A DNA stretch of 64,000 bases. Origin: Rhodococcoides fascians NBRC 12155 = LMG 3623 (lineage in GTDB: Bacteria > Actinomycetota > Actinomycetes > Mycobacteriales > Mycobacteriaceae). The position numbers and the translations under genes are program-made. The stretch lies in contig NZ_BCWW01000008.1 of NCBI RefSeq assembly GCF_001894785.1, positions 124,001-188,000 of the forward strand, read 5' to 3'. Positions 18,284 through 26,698 of this stretch are shown in pieces; the first letter of the stretch is position 1; each line of letters opens with the position of its first letter. The notes under the pieces were generated by a model that saw only the letters and a program-made list of their open reading frames with translations, ran no database searches and was not told where the DNA came from.

Positions 18284-19666
18284 ATGAGCGGTACGGAACG
18301 GCCGTCCGTTGTCCACGCTCTCACCGCGTCGGGGCGGGCGCGATGGGCGGCAGTCCTGGTCGTTCTGGCAGTGGCGTCGACGCTGCTGTTGGTTCATCGT
18401 CACGACGGTCCTGCATCGGGAGCGGCGACATCGAGCGCATCGACTTCGTCCGATCCGTCGGCCTCCCAGAATCCGCCGACCTACGACGAGCAGCGCCGCG
18501 CCGAAGTGACCGAGCTGCTCGAGCGCTGGGCGGCCGCCCTCCGTTCCGGCGACGAATCGGCGCTGCGTGGGTTGCTCGACCCCCTCGCGGATCCGACGTT
18601 CGTGGATGCGCAGGTTCGCCGGGCGACTGTCGTTCCGACGGTTCCTTTCTCGGACTTCGACTACGAGATCGGTGACGAACCCGAGACCCCCGTGCCGTCG
18701 TCGATTGCCGAGCAGCTGGATGCCACCGATGTGTGGGCTCCACCGGTGTACCTGCGATATGCCGTGCAGGGCCCGGATGCCTCGCCGACCCGCCGGCCGG
18801 TTTCGCTGGTGGTCGCCGAACGCGACGACCAGTGGCGACTGGTCGACGACGCCGACTTGCCGACCTATCGTCGCCACACCTGGCGCGGTCCGTGGGATTT
18901 CGGGCCCGTGACGGTGCGCTCGGTCGCCACTGCATCCGGCACGTCGGTGGTGTTGGGACATCCCGACCGTGAGCAGTTCGTGGCTGATGTGGCCGCCGAG
19001 CTGCCCGCGGCGACCGCTGCGGTCACCGACTTCTGGGGAGCCGACTGGGCCCGGGACGGACTGGTGTTCGTCAGTTCGACGGCCGAGGAGTTCGACGAAT
19101 CGACGGGGTCCTCGCCCTCGACGGACGTGGCCGCAGTGACCGTGTCCGACGCCGTGGCCGGCGGGTCGCGTCCGACGGGTCAGCGCGTGGTGTTCGGTCC
19201 CGATGCCGCGTCGCGGCTGACTCCGTTCACTCTTCGTTCGGTGCTTCGGCACGAGTTGACGCATGTGGCGGCGCGGGCGAAGACGGCGGAAGGCACCGCG
19301 TTGTGGGTGGCGGAGGGTTTCGCCGACTACTCCGGGTATCGCAGTTCCGGTGCCGACTTCCGGCAGCTGGCACCTAATCTGGCATCGATCGTGGCTGCCG
19401 GTGGCCCGCCGACCGTGTTGCCGAAAGACGAGGATTTCGGTGCAGGCGGCACCCGCTCCAACGTGGCCTACGAGTCAGCATGGTCGGTCTTCGCGTTCGT
19501 GGCCGACCGGTACGGCGAGTCCACGTTGCGCAGGTTCTACGAGGCGCTGGCGTCCGGACCCGGGTCGGACGGAGTCGTCGACGCAGCGATCACCTCGGTC
19601 CTGAGTCTGAGCCGAACCCGGTTCGTCGCGGAGTGGGGCAACTGGGTGGCCGCTCGGTCACGCTGA
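18284..19666 (+). CDS. Membrane-anchored gluzincin-type metallopeptidase
   Basis: A 460-residue protein with one N-terminal membrane helix (about 20-37), a Ser/Thr-rich linker, an NTF2-like middle region (about 65-200) and a C-terminal zinc peptidase domain. HELTH at 323-327 supplies two zinc ligands and the catalytic Glu, and WVAEGFADY (Glu344) is the third ligand in the gluzincin pattern. The orientation places the catalytic domain outside the membrane. It follows the RipC-like gene by 29 bp and precedes pimB, so a cell-envelope role is likely, but the substrate is unknown. Similar mycobacterial proteins are annotated only as hypothetical. Confidence 0.78.
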   Translation: MSGTERPSVVHALTASGRARWAAVLVVLAVASTLLLVHRHDGPASGAATSSASTSSDPSASQNPPTYDEQRRAEVTELLERWAAALRSGDESALRGLLDPLADPTFVDAQVRRATVVPTVPFSDFDYEIGDEPETPVPSSIAEQLDATDVWAPPVYLRYAVQGPDASPTRRPVSLVVAERDDQWRLVDDADLPTYRRHTWRGPWDFGPVTVRSVATASGTSVVLGHPDREQFVADVAAELPAATAAVTDFWGADWARDGLVFVSSTAEEFDESTGSSPSTDVAAVTVSDAVAGGSRPTGQRVVFGPDAASRLTPFTLRSVLRHELTHVAARAKTAEGTALWVAEGFADYSGYRSSGADFRQLAPNLASIVAAGGPPTVLPKDEDFGAGGTRSNVAYESAWSVFAFVADRYGESTLRRFYEALASGPGSDGVVDAAITSVLSLSRTRFVAEWGNWVAARSR

Positions 19667-19711
19667 CCCGGACGTGCGCGTCGTCGACACGAGCTGTCCG
19701 ATCGGGAGCGC

Positions 19712-19724
19712 TACGGTTGTTGTC
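19712..19724 (+). promoter_or_regulatory. Putative -10 element giving a leaderless pimB mRNA
   Basis: TACGGT (19712-19717) is followed by 7 bases and then the ATG, so transcription would start at or next to the start codon. No ribosome binding site lies before the ATG, which agrees. Confidence 0.45.
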
Positions 19725-20849
19725 ATGCGTCGGACTCTTCTGGTGACGAACGACTTTCCGCCCCGGCCGGGCGGAATCCAGTCCTACTTGCACAGCTTCG
19801 CCTCGCAGTTGCCCGCCGACGAGCTCGTGGTCTACGCGCCGCGGTGGCGTGGTGATTCGCACGTGAAGTTCGATGCGAAACAACCCTTCGAGGTCATCAG
19901 GCATCCGACTACGTTGATGCTGCCGACTCCGTTGGTGGCTCGCCGCGCAGCGCGCATCGTGAAGACCCGAGGGTGCGACTCGGTGTGGTTCGGTGCCGCG
20001 GCCCCGTTGGCGGTGATGTCGTCACACCTGCGCAAAGCCGGGGCGGATCGCATCGTGGCAAGCACACACGGCCACGAGGTGGGGTGGTCGATGGTGCCCG
20101 GTGGTCGCGCGACGCTGCGCACCATCGGGGAGAACACCGATGTGGTGACCTACGTGAGCAAGTACACGCGGAGCCGATTCAGCTCGGCGTTCGGGGCGTC
20201 GGCGGCACTCGAGCATCTGCCGCCGGGGGTCGACATCGATCGCTTCGTGCCCGACGATGCCGCGAGGACGGAGTTACGTGCTCGGTACGGCCTCGGTGAC
20301 CGACCGACGGTTCTGTGTCTGTCGCGGCTGGTGCCGCGCAAGGGCCAGGACTTTCTGATCCGGGCGCTACCGGAGATCCGGCGCGCGGTGGACGGGGCGG
20401 TTCTGGTGATCGTCGGCGGCGGTCCGTACGAGAACACGTTGCGCGAACTGGTTCGCTCCACCGGGATGGAGCAGCACGTGGTGTTCACCGGGACGGTGCC
20501 GTCTGCGGAACTGGCTGCCCATCACACGATTGCCGACGTGTTCGCGATGCCGAGCCGCACCCGAGGCGCGGGCCTCGACGTCGAGGGGCTCGGAATCGTC
20601 TACCTCGAGGCGTCGGCCTGTGGCGTTCCGGTGGTTGCCGGGATGTCGGGAGGCGCTCCGGAAGCTGTGCAGCACAACAAGACCGGGCTCGTCGTCGACG
20701 GGACGTCGGTGTCGTCCATCGCCGACGCGATTGTGACGATCCTGTCCGATCGAACACTGGCGACGCAGATGGGCAACGCCGGTCGGGCATGGGTCGACGC
20801 GGAATGGCGCTGGGACGTGCTGACGGAGAAACTGCGGTCGCTGATCTGA
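19725..20849 (+). CDS. pimB: GT4 mannosyltransferase PimB'
   Basis: A 374-residue GT-B glycosyltransferase, orthologous to Rv2188c, which adds the second mannose to phosphatidylinositol monomannoside on the cytoplasmic side of the membrane. The N-terminal acceptor lobe carries TNDFPPRPGGIQSYL; the C-terminal donor lobe has LSRLVPRKGQD, IVGGGPYENTL and the nucleotide-sugar motif GLGIVYLEASACGVPVV with E-x7-E spacing. ATG 19725 matches where homologues begin; an upstream in-frame GTG at 19674 adds residues without similarity. It is an essential early step of PIM/LM/LAM synthesis, linking to mptA and the GT87 gene further on. Confidence 0.9.
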   Translation: MRRTLLVTNDFPPRPGGIQSYLHSFASQLPADELVVYAPRWRGDSHVKFDAKQPFEVIRHPTTLMLPTPLVARRAARIVKTRGCDSVWFGAAAPLAVMSSHLRKAGADRIVASTHGHEVGWSMVPGGRATLRTIGENTDVVTYVSKYTRSRFSSAFGASAALEHLPPGVDIDRFVPDDAARTELRARYGLGDRPTVLCLSRLVPRKGQDFLIRALPEIRRAVDGAVLVIVGGGPYENTLRELVRSTGMEQHVVFTGTVPSAELAAHHTIADVFAMPSRTRGAGLDVEGLGIVYLEASACGVPVVAGMSGGAPEAVQHNKTGLVVDGTSVSSIADAIVTILSDRTLATQMGNAGRAWVDAEWRWDVLTEKLRSLI

Positions 20850-20888
20850 CCGGGCGGTCCGCTCGCACCACGGCTCACGCCACGCGTG

Positions 20889-22694
20889 TCACCTCGCGTA
20901 GATTGCCTCGATCTCGTCGGCGTACGCCTTGGTGATGACATTGCGCTTGAGCTTCATCGTCGGCGTCAATTCGCCGCTCTCCTCCGAGAAGTCGTGGGGG
21001 AGCAGGCGGTACTTCTTGATGGATTCCGCGTGCGAGACCGACTTGTTGGCGTCGGCGACGGCGGCGTCGATCTCGGCGACGAGATCGGGGTCGGCCTGCA
21101 GATCCGCTGCGGTGGCGTCGGAGTCCTTGCCGTGTGCGGACTTCCACTTGTCGAACGCATCCGGATCGAGGGTGATGAGGGCACCGATGAAGGGCTTCTG
21201 GTCACCGACCACCACGGCCTGACTGATCAGTGCTCCGGCACGAAGGTGATCTTCGAGGCCCGCGGGGGAGACGTTCTTGCCGCCGGCGGTGACGATCAGT
21301 TCCTTCTTGCGGCCGGAGATCGTGATGTATCCCTCCTCGTCGACGGATCCGAGATCGCCGGTGCGGAACCACCCGTCGTCGAGGGATTCCGCGGTCGCCT
21401 TCTCGTTTCGCCAATATCCGTCGAACACAACGGGTCCGCGTAGTTGGATCTCACCGTCGCCGGCGATGCGGACGGTGTTCCCGGGTAGCGGGCGTCCGAC
21501 GCTGCCCACACGTTGGAATCCGATGGTGTTCACCGCGAACGCCGCAGTGGTTTCGGTCAGGCCGTAGCCCTCGTAGATGGTCACGCCGATGCCGCGGTAG
21601 AAGTGACCGAGTCTCGCGCCCAGTGGTGCGCCGCCCGAGATGGCGAGTTCGCACTTGCCGCCGAGAGCGGTCCGCAGCTTCGAGTAGACCAGCTTGTCGA
21701 ACACGAAATGCTTGGCGCGCAAGATGATCGACGGGCCACCGGAGTCCTGCGCCTGGCTCCATGCCACTGCGCACTCGGTCGCGAGATCGAAGATCTTGCC
21801 CTTGCCGTCGCTGTGTGCCTTCTGCTTCGCAGTGTTGAAGACCTTCTCGAACACGCGTGGCACGGACAGAATGAAGTCCGGTCGAAATGTCCCGAAGGTC
21901 GCGACCAGGTTGGGAATGTCGTTGGTGTGGCCGAGGGTGACTCCGGCATCGAACGACGCGATACTCACCGCGCGAGCGAGGACGTGCGCCATCGGAAGGA
22001 ACATCAACGTACTGCGGCCCTGTGTCAGGAGAGCTTTCAACGACGTCTGGCGAATGCCGCGAGATTCCGCAAGGAGGTTCGCATGCGTCAATTGCACACC
22101 TTTGGGGCGGCCGGTAGTGCCCGAGGTGTAGATCAACGTGGCCGGATCGGACGAGCGAAGTGTCGAGACTCGTTCGTGCACAACGTCTTCGGGGACGTCC
22201 GCGCCGTTGTCGATCAGAGCCTGCACTGCGCCCGTGCCGGAAGAGGTCTCGATGACGAACGTTCGACGCACCGACGGCGCCGCAGCTACGACGGCTTCCG
22301 TCTCCCGTACGTGCGCGTCGTTCTCGAGGACCAACAGAACCGGCTCGGCGTCTTCGAGAATCCACTCGACCTGGCCCGCCGACGACGTCTCGTAGATCGG
22401 CACGGTCACTCCGCCCGCGGCCCAGATCGCGTAGTCGATGACCGACCACTCGAATCGCGTGGACGACATGAGCGCGACGCGATCGCCCTGCTCGATACCT
22501 GCTGCGACGAGGCCCCTGGCCACGTCGACGACCAGTCGCTCGAATTCTGCGGCACCGACATCGGTCCATCGGCCGTCGTCGAGCCGACGGAACACCACGG
22601 CATCCGGCGACGTCCGAGCGCGGGCGAAGACGCTGTCGACAGCCGAGTCGGTGTCCGCGATGTCGTACTCGGCGGAAACAGTGAACTCGCGCAC
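20889..22694 (-). CDS. fadD15: Long-chain acyl-CoA synthetase (FadD15 type)
   Basis: A 601-residue AMP-forming ligase that activates fatty acids to acyl-CoA, matching Rv2187. The P-loop-like A3 motif is TLIYTSGTTGRPKGVQLTH (about 190-208), followed by the YEGYGLTETTAAF motif (A5) and DGWFRTGDLGSVDEEGYITISGRKKE (A7/A8). The GTG start is preceded by GGAGGT at 6 bp spacing, the best ribosome site in this part of the window. It converges with pimB and is divergent from the SRPBCC gene. Chain-length preference cannot be read from sequence. Confidence 0.92.
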   Translation of the reverse strand: MREFTVSAEYDIADTDSAVDSVFARARTSPDAVVFRRLDDGRWTDVGAAEFERLVVDVARGLVAAGIEQGDRVALMSSTRFEWSVIDYAIWAAGGVTVPIYETSSAGQVEWILEDAEPVLLVLENDAHVRETEAVVAAAPSVRRTFVIETSSGTGAVQALIDNGADVPEDVVHERVSTLRSSDPATLIYTSGTTGRPKGVQLTHANLLAESRGIRQTSLKALLTQGRSTLMFLPMAHVLARAVSIASFDAGVTLGHTNDIPNLVATFGTFRPDFILSVPRVFEKVFNTAKQKAHSDGKGKIFDLATECAVAWSQAQDSGGPSIILRAKHFVFDKLVYSKLRTALGGKCELAISGGAPLGARLGHFYRGIGVTIYEGYGLTETTAAFAVNTIGFQRVGSVGRPLPGNTVRIAGDGEIQLRGPVVFDGYWRNEKATAESLDDGWFRTGDLGSVDEEGYITISGRKKELIVTAGGKNVSPAGLEDHLRAGALISQAVVVGDQKPFIGALITLDPDAFDKWKSAHGKDSDATAADLQADPDLVAEIDAAVADANKSVSHAESIKKYRLLPHDFSEESGELTPTMKLKRNVITKAYADEIEAIYAR

Positions 22695-22827
22695 GGGATT
22701 ACCTCCGGATCGAACGGGTTGGAGAAAGTCGATAGCTCGGCTTCACAGATACTCTAGACCCGGGGCGCGCGGTCCCGAATGTGCCTCGGCGGTCCTGGTC
22801 TCGGACCCGATATGTGAAGCTCTGACG

Positions 22828-23220
22828 ATGAGCAGTATTCAAGTTGCGGATCAGACATTCGTGGCAGCGCCCGGTGCGGCGGTGGCGCAGGCGTTCGTCT
22901 CGCCGGAGCGGTGGCGGCGGTGGTGGCCGGACCTGTCGCTGACCGTGACCGAGGATCGCGGCGAGAAGGGCATTCGGTGGTCGGTCCGCGGCGGCGTCGT
23001 CGGAACGATGGAGCTGTGGCTCGAGCCCGTACTCGACGGCGTGATCGTCCACTACTTCCTGCACGCCGAGCCGGCCTCACCAAGTGAGTCGGCCACCGAG
23101 CAGCATGCGCGTCGGGTGGCCGGCCGCGCCATGACCTTCGAGCTGAAGCGGGAGCTCGAGGCCGGGAGGTCAGCGGGCGAGGCACCCCACCACGTAGCGT
23201 CGAGTTCAGCTCCCGAATGA
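22828..23220 (+). CDS. SRPBCC-fold protein (Rv2186c-like)
   Basis: A 130-residue protein with the START/Bet v1-like SRPBCC fold: FVAAPGAAVAQAFVSPERWRRWWPDL at the N-terminus, central beta strands IRWSVRGGVVGTMELWLEP and a long C-terminal helix (AGRAMTFELKRELEAG). Such proteins bind lipids or other hydrophobic ligands. It corresponds by position to Rv2186c and is followed by a second SRPBCC gene and the ArsA-like ATPase gene, an arrangement conserved with mycobacteria. The ligand is unknown. It is divergent from fadD15, so a lipid-related job is plausible but unproven. Confidence 0.72.
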   Translation: MSSIQVADQTFVAAPGAAVAQAFVSPERWRRWWPDLSLTVTEDRGEKGIRWSVRGGVVGTMELWLEPVLDGVIVHYFLHAEPASPSESATEQHARRVAGRAMTFELKRELEAGRSAGEAPHHVASSSAPE

Positions 23221-23353
23221 ACCGCGCGGTACGGTCGGCCGGTTCGCGTTGTGCGTCGGCGGTTCGATCGTGTGAGATAGGCCTGCCGCGGGTTACACAG
23301 CAGGCAGCGAACGAAGCGGATCGAAGTACCCGAGAGGAAGCGGACCAGTAGTC

Positions 23354-23788
23354 ATGGCGGAGAAAACCCAGAGGTCGATCGTCGTCGAAGCCCCACCGAG
23401 TCGGGTCATGGACGTCATCGCCGATTTCGACGCGTATCCCACGTGGGTGTCCGCCGCGAAGTCCGTCGAGGTCCTCGAAGTCGGTGCGGACGGACGGGGA
23501 AAGCGGGTCAAGTTCGTGCTCGACGCCGGAATGGTGAAAGACACGTACGAACTCGAGTACGACTGGGCGGCGGACGGCAATTCGGTGTCGTGGAATCTCG
23601 TCTCGGGCGAAATGCAGAAATCTCAGAACGGGTCGTACTCGCTGCGTGAGACCGGCAACGGCACCGATGTGACGTACGAGCTCACGGTCGATCTGAACAT
23701 TCCGATGATCGGCCTGTTCAAGCGCAAAGCAGAGAAGGTCATCACCGACACTGCGCTCAAGGAATTGAAGAAGCGGGTCGAAGGCTGA
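23354..23788 (+). CDS. SRPBCC (polyketide cyclase/dehydrase-like) protein, TB16.3 type
   Basis: A 144-residue protein, counterpart of Rv2185c (TB16.3). It begins EKTQRSIVVEAPPSRVMDVIADFDAYPTW-type sequence, the standard start of polyketide cyclase/lipid-transport SRPBCC domains. The cavity strands follow (RVKFVLDAGMVKDTYELEYDW), and then a C-terminal helix (FKRKAEKVITDTALKELKKRVEG). Its stop TGA overlaps by three bases the proposed CTG start of the ATPase gene, implying tight coupling and possibly a joint function. Confidence 0.85.
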   Translation: MAEKTQRSIVVEAPPSRVMDVIADFDAYPTWVSAAKSVEVLEVGADGRGKRVKFVLDAGMVKDTYELEYDWAADGNSVSWNLVSGEMQKSQNGSYSLRETGNGTDVTYELTVDLNIPMIGLFKRKAEKVITDTALKELKKRVEG

Positions 23789-25044
23789 CCGACGCTCGCC
23801 CCGAACCCCGCACCACGGTATCGCTGTTCATCGGCAAAGGTGGCGCGGGGAAGACCACCCTGGCGTCTGCATCGGGTCTTGCGCTCGCGGCCTCGGGCCG
23901 GGAGGTGCTGATCGCCTCCCTCGACCAGGCACACTCGCTCCGCGACGCCCTCGGCGCAGACGGAGACACCGACGAGGACGCGGGCATCGGAGCGGTTGCT
24001 CCGAACCTGGACGTCGTCGAGATCGATACCTCGCGGCTGCTCGAAGAGCGGTACCGCGGTCTGGGTTCGATGCTGTCGGTGGCCTCGGCGGGCCACGAAC
24101 ACGGCGTGAGTTTCGGCGCGATCGAGCCGGAGGAGCTGATGGGGTTCCCGGGTATCGAGGAGCTGTTGGGATTGCACGAGGTGTCCCGGCTCGTCGACGA
24201 AAGTCGTTGGGACACAGTGATAGTCGATCTTCCGGCATCGGGGGATGCGCTGCGAACACTGCAGCTGCCCGGCACCGTCTCGTCCTACGTCGAGCGCGTG
24301 TGGCCGCGCCACGATCGCATGGTCGCCGGCACCGGAACCGACGTGCGGCTCACGCTCGTGGTGGCCATGATCGAGCGGATCCTCGGACAGATCGAATCGG
24401 TCCGGGCGCTGATCACCGATCCCGACCGGACCGGGGCAACCGTGGTCCTGACCCCCGAGCACCTGTCCATCGTCGACGCCGAACGCACGCTCTCCGCAGC
24501 GGCTCTGTTCGGCGTTCGCGTCGACCGACTGCTGGTGAACCGGATGCTCCCGGCTCTCAATTCCTCGTCGATCGGTCTGGTCGGAGCTCATCCTGCGGTG
24601 TTCTGGTTCGAGCGATGGCGGGCCACGCAGCTCGACGCCGTGGCCGAACTCCGAGGACGCGTCGGCTCGGTTCCGATCGTGGAGGTGGAGCACTGTGAAG
24701 TGGAACCGGTAGGGTTGGGCCCCTTGCAGGATGTGGCCGAGCACCTAGCACCGCACTCCCTCGAACGACGTGCGTCGAGCCCGGACGGTCGACCGTCGGT
24801 CGAACTCGAGTCGGGGAGCGGACTCGAATCCGTGTACGCGATGAGAATGCTTCTGCCGGTAGTCGATTCGACCACCTTGGGTCTGGGGCGAGTGGAGGAC
24901 GACTTGATAGTGAGTGCCGACGGTAGGCGGCGACGCATCACGTTGGCGTCGGTGTTGCGTCGGTGTATCGCCGATTCTGCGGAACTCGACGGCCCGTTCC
25001 TGGTGGTGCGTTTCCGACCCGACCCCGATGTGTGGCCGCTGTGA
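23785..25044 (+). CDS. ArsA/Get3-like P-loop ATPase (Rv2184c type)
   Basis: About 419 residues. The deviant Walker A motif FIGKGGAGKTTLA (about 15-27) is typical of the ArsA/Get3/MinD group; DTVIVDLPASGDALRTLQLPGTV provides the Walker-B-like region and the switch. No ATG, GTG or TTG occurs in frame between the preceding gene and the P-loop; the only candidate is CTG at 23785, overlapping the upstream TGA as CTGA. The first in-frame GTG (23905) lies after the P-loop and cannot be the start. It is the second gene of an SRPBCC-ATPase pair. No arsenite-binding Cys motif is evident, so arsenical transport is unlikely. The cargo is unknown. Confidence 0.8.
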   Translation: MTDARPEPRTTVSLFIGKGGAGKTTLASASGLALAASGREVLIASLDQAHSLRDALGADGDTDEDAGIGAVAPNLDVVEIDTSRLLEERYRGLGSMLSVASAGHEHGVSFGAIEPEELMGFPGIEELLGLHEVSRLVDESRWDTVIVDLPASGDALRTLQLPGTVSSYVERVWPRHDRMVAGTGTDVRLTLVVAMIERILGQIESVRALITDPDRTGATVVLTPEHLSIVDAERTLSAAALFGVRVDRLLVNRMLPALNSSSIGLVGAHPAVFWFERWRATQLDAVAELRGRVGSVPIVEVEHCEVEPVGLGPLQDVAEHLAPHSLERRASSPDGRPSVELESGSGLESVYAMRMLLPVVDSTTLGLGRVEDDLIVSADGRRRRITLASVLRRCIADSAELDGPFLVVRFRPDPDVWPL

Positions 25045-25087
25045 GCGGCCGAGCCATGACCGTAAGAGCTGTGAGCGGAGAGACGCT

Positions 25088-25507
25088 GTGACGGCCGGGC
25101 ATTCGGAGTTGGGCGCGGACCTGCTGGCGTTGGCCGACACCGTCCTGACACGTCTCGAGCCCATCCTGCGCCGAGTTGCCGAGACACAGCAGGACCGCGA
25201 TCAGCAGGGCTGCAGCTGGTGCCCGGTGTGTGCGCTCGCGGCGTTGGTGCGCGGTGAACGGCACGATCTCGTCGAACTCGTTGCCTCGGAAGGGGCCGTC
25301 GTCGTCGCACTGCTGCGTCAGTTGTTGATCGACCACACCGCGCCGGGCACCGAACACGCCGCTGGGGGTAGCAGCGAGCCCGGCACCGAGTCGACAGCGT
25401 CCGCTGCCGACCGGGTCGACGCCGCCGCGGACGTGTCGGAGGACACCTCTGCGCCGTCCGTTCGTCGACCGGAGTTCGTACCGATTACCGTTCGGGTCAA
25501 GGAGTGA
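25088..25507 (+). CDS. Conserved hypothetical protein with CxWCPVC motif (Rv2183c-like)
   Basis: A 139-residue protein. The N-terminal half is helical and contains GCSWCPVCALAALVRGERHDL, in which CxxCxxC spacing is a likely metal or redox site. The C-terminal half is low-complexity (Ala/Ser/Thr/Asp) and ends in VRRPEFVPITVRVKE. GTG 25088 is preceded by GGAG. It directly follows the ATPase gene, as in mycobacteria (Rv2184c-Rv2183c), so it probably works with it. I do not recognise a named family. Confidence 0.7.
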   Translation: MTAGHSELGADLLALADTVLTRLEPILRRVAETQQDRDQQGCSWCPVCALAALVRGERHDLVELVASEGAVVVALLRQLLIDHTAPGTEHAAGGSSEPGTESTASAADRVDAAADVSEDTSAPSVRRPEFVPITVRVKE

Positions 25508-25546
25508 CCATCGCCGTGGGGGGACGGCCGAGGAAGGCATGAACGA

Positions 25547-26521
25547 ATGAAGCGTCATCATCAGCGATTGACGGTCGGGATCGACGTGGGCGGCACGAGC
25601 CTGCGCGCCTCGGTTGTCGACGCGGACGGTCAGGTGCTCGACTCGACCGCAGCACCCACGCCCCACACTGCTCGTGCACTCGAGCGGGGTCTCGACCGCG
25701 CCGTGCAGGAGCTGGCCGGCCGACACGACATCGCTGCCGTCGGTCTGGCGGTGGCGGGTTTCATCGATTCCGACCGCACGACGGTCCGGTTCGCCCCGCA
25801 CCTGCCGTGGGTCGACACGCCGGTCGCAACCGAGATGAGCGAACGCATCGGACTACCGGTGCTGCTCGAACACGACGCCAACTCCGCCGCGTGGGCGGAA
25901 TACCGATTCGGAGCGGCATCGGGTGGCCGCAACGTGGTGATGGTGGCTATCGGAACGGGAATCGGCGCGGCGCTGCTGATCGACGGCCGAATCTATCGAG
26001 GGAGCCACGGGGTGGCACCCGAACTCGGTCACATTCAGGTGGTGCCCGACGGACGAGCGTGTCCCTGCGGCAAACGCGGGTGCTGGGAACGGTATTGCAG
26101 CGGTACCGCACTGGTGGATACGGCGGTGGAGTTGTTGGCCGCAGACCCGTCGTCCTCGACGAGGTTGGCGCGCGAGGTCTTCCTCGATCCCGGCTCGTTG
26201 ACCGGGCGTCGGATCGCGAGCGCCGCGCACGACGGCGACTCGATCGGCCGACGCACCATGGAGGATTTCGCACACTGGCTCGGCGTCGGACTCTCGATGG
26301 TCAGCGATGTGTACGACCCCGACCTGATCGTGTTGGCCGGCGGTGTGGCCACTTCGTCGAGCCAATTCCTCGCTCGTGCCACGGACAAGTACGCCGAGCT
26401 CGTCACCGGCGCGGGGCATCGCCCGCTGGCACGGATTCGCAGCACCGAACTGGGCGAGGCCGCGGGGATGATCGGTGCGGCCGAGCTCGCGCGAGCACAG
26501 TTCGTCACCACCGCACGATGA
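25547..26521 (+). CDS. ROK-family glucokinase
   Basis: A 324-residue sugar kinase. GIDVGGTSLRA (about 11-21) is the phosphate-1 motif. The sugar-binding and catalytic region includes EHDANSAAW with Asp110 as base. The ROK zinc site is complete: His162 in ELGHIQ and the CPCGKRGCWE segment (Cys172, 174, 179), with the GTGIGAALL phosphate-2 loop before it. The intact catalytic and zinc residues argue for an enzyme; there is no N-terminal HTH, so it is not a ROK repressor. Glucose is the usual substrate but other hexoses are possible. Confidence 0.85.
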   Translation: MKRHHQRLTVGIDVGGTSLRASVVDADGQVLDSTAAPTPHTARALERGLDRAVQELAGRHDIAAVGLAVAGFIDSDRTTVRFAPHLPWVDTPVATEMSERIGLPVLLEHDANSAAWAEYRFGAASGGRNVVMVAIGTGIGAALLIDGRIYRGSHGVAPELGHIQVVPDGRACPCGKRGCWERYCSGTALVDTAVELLAADPSSSTRLAREVFLDPGSLTGRRIASAAHDGDSIGRRTMEDFAHWLGVGLSMVSDVYDPDLIVLAGGVATSSSQFLARATDKYAELVTGAGHRPLARIRSTELGEAAGMIGAAELARAQFVTTAR

Positions 26522-26698
26522 CGGTCCGGACCCACCCCGTGTGATGTCGCACGACGACTCCTCGTCGATGTGGCTGGTGTCATAAACCCTGGGTACAGTT
26601 CACTACGCGGCACGGTTCGAGAACGCACGGCCGCAGTCGGTTCGCTCCGCGCGACCCGGCACACCATCGATTGCCGACCATGATCAGGGAGCACGTCA

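Noticed and set aside
23785-25044. Arsenite-pumping ATPase
   Set aside because: Walker A type matches ArsA/Get3, but it is followed by no ArsB-like gene and no arsenite-binding cysteine set is visible.
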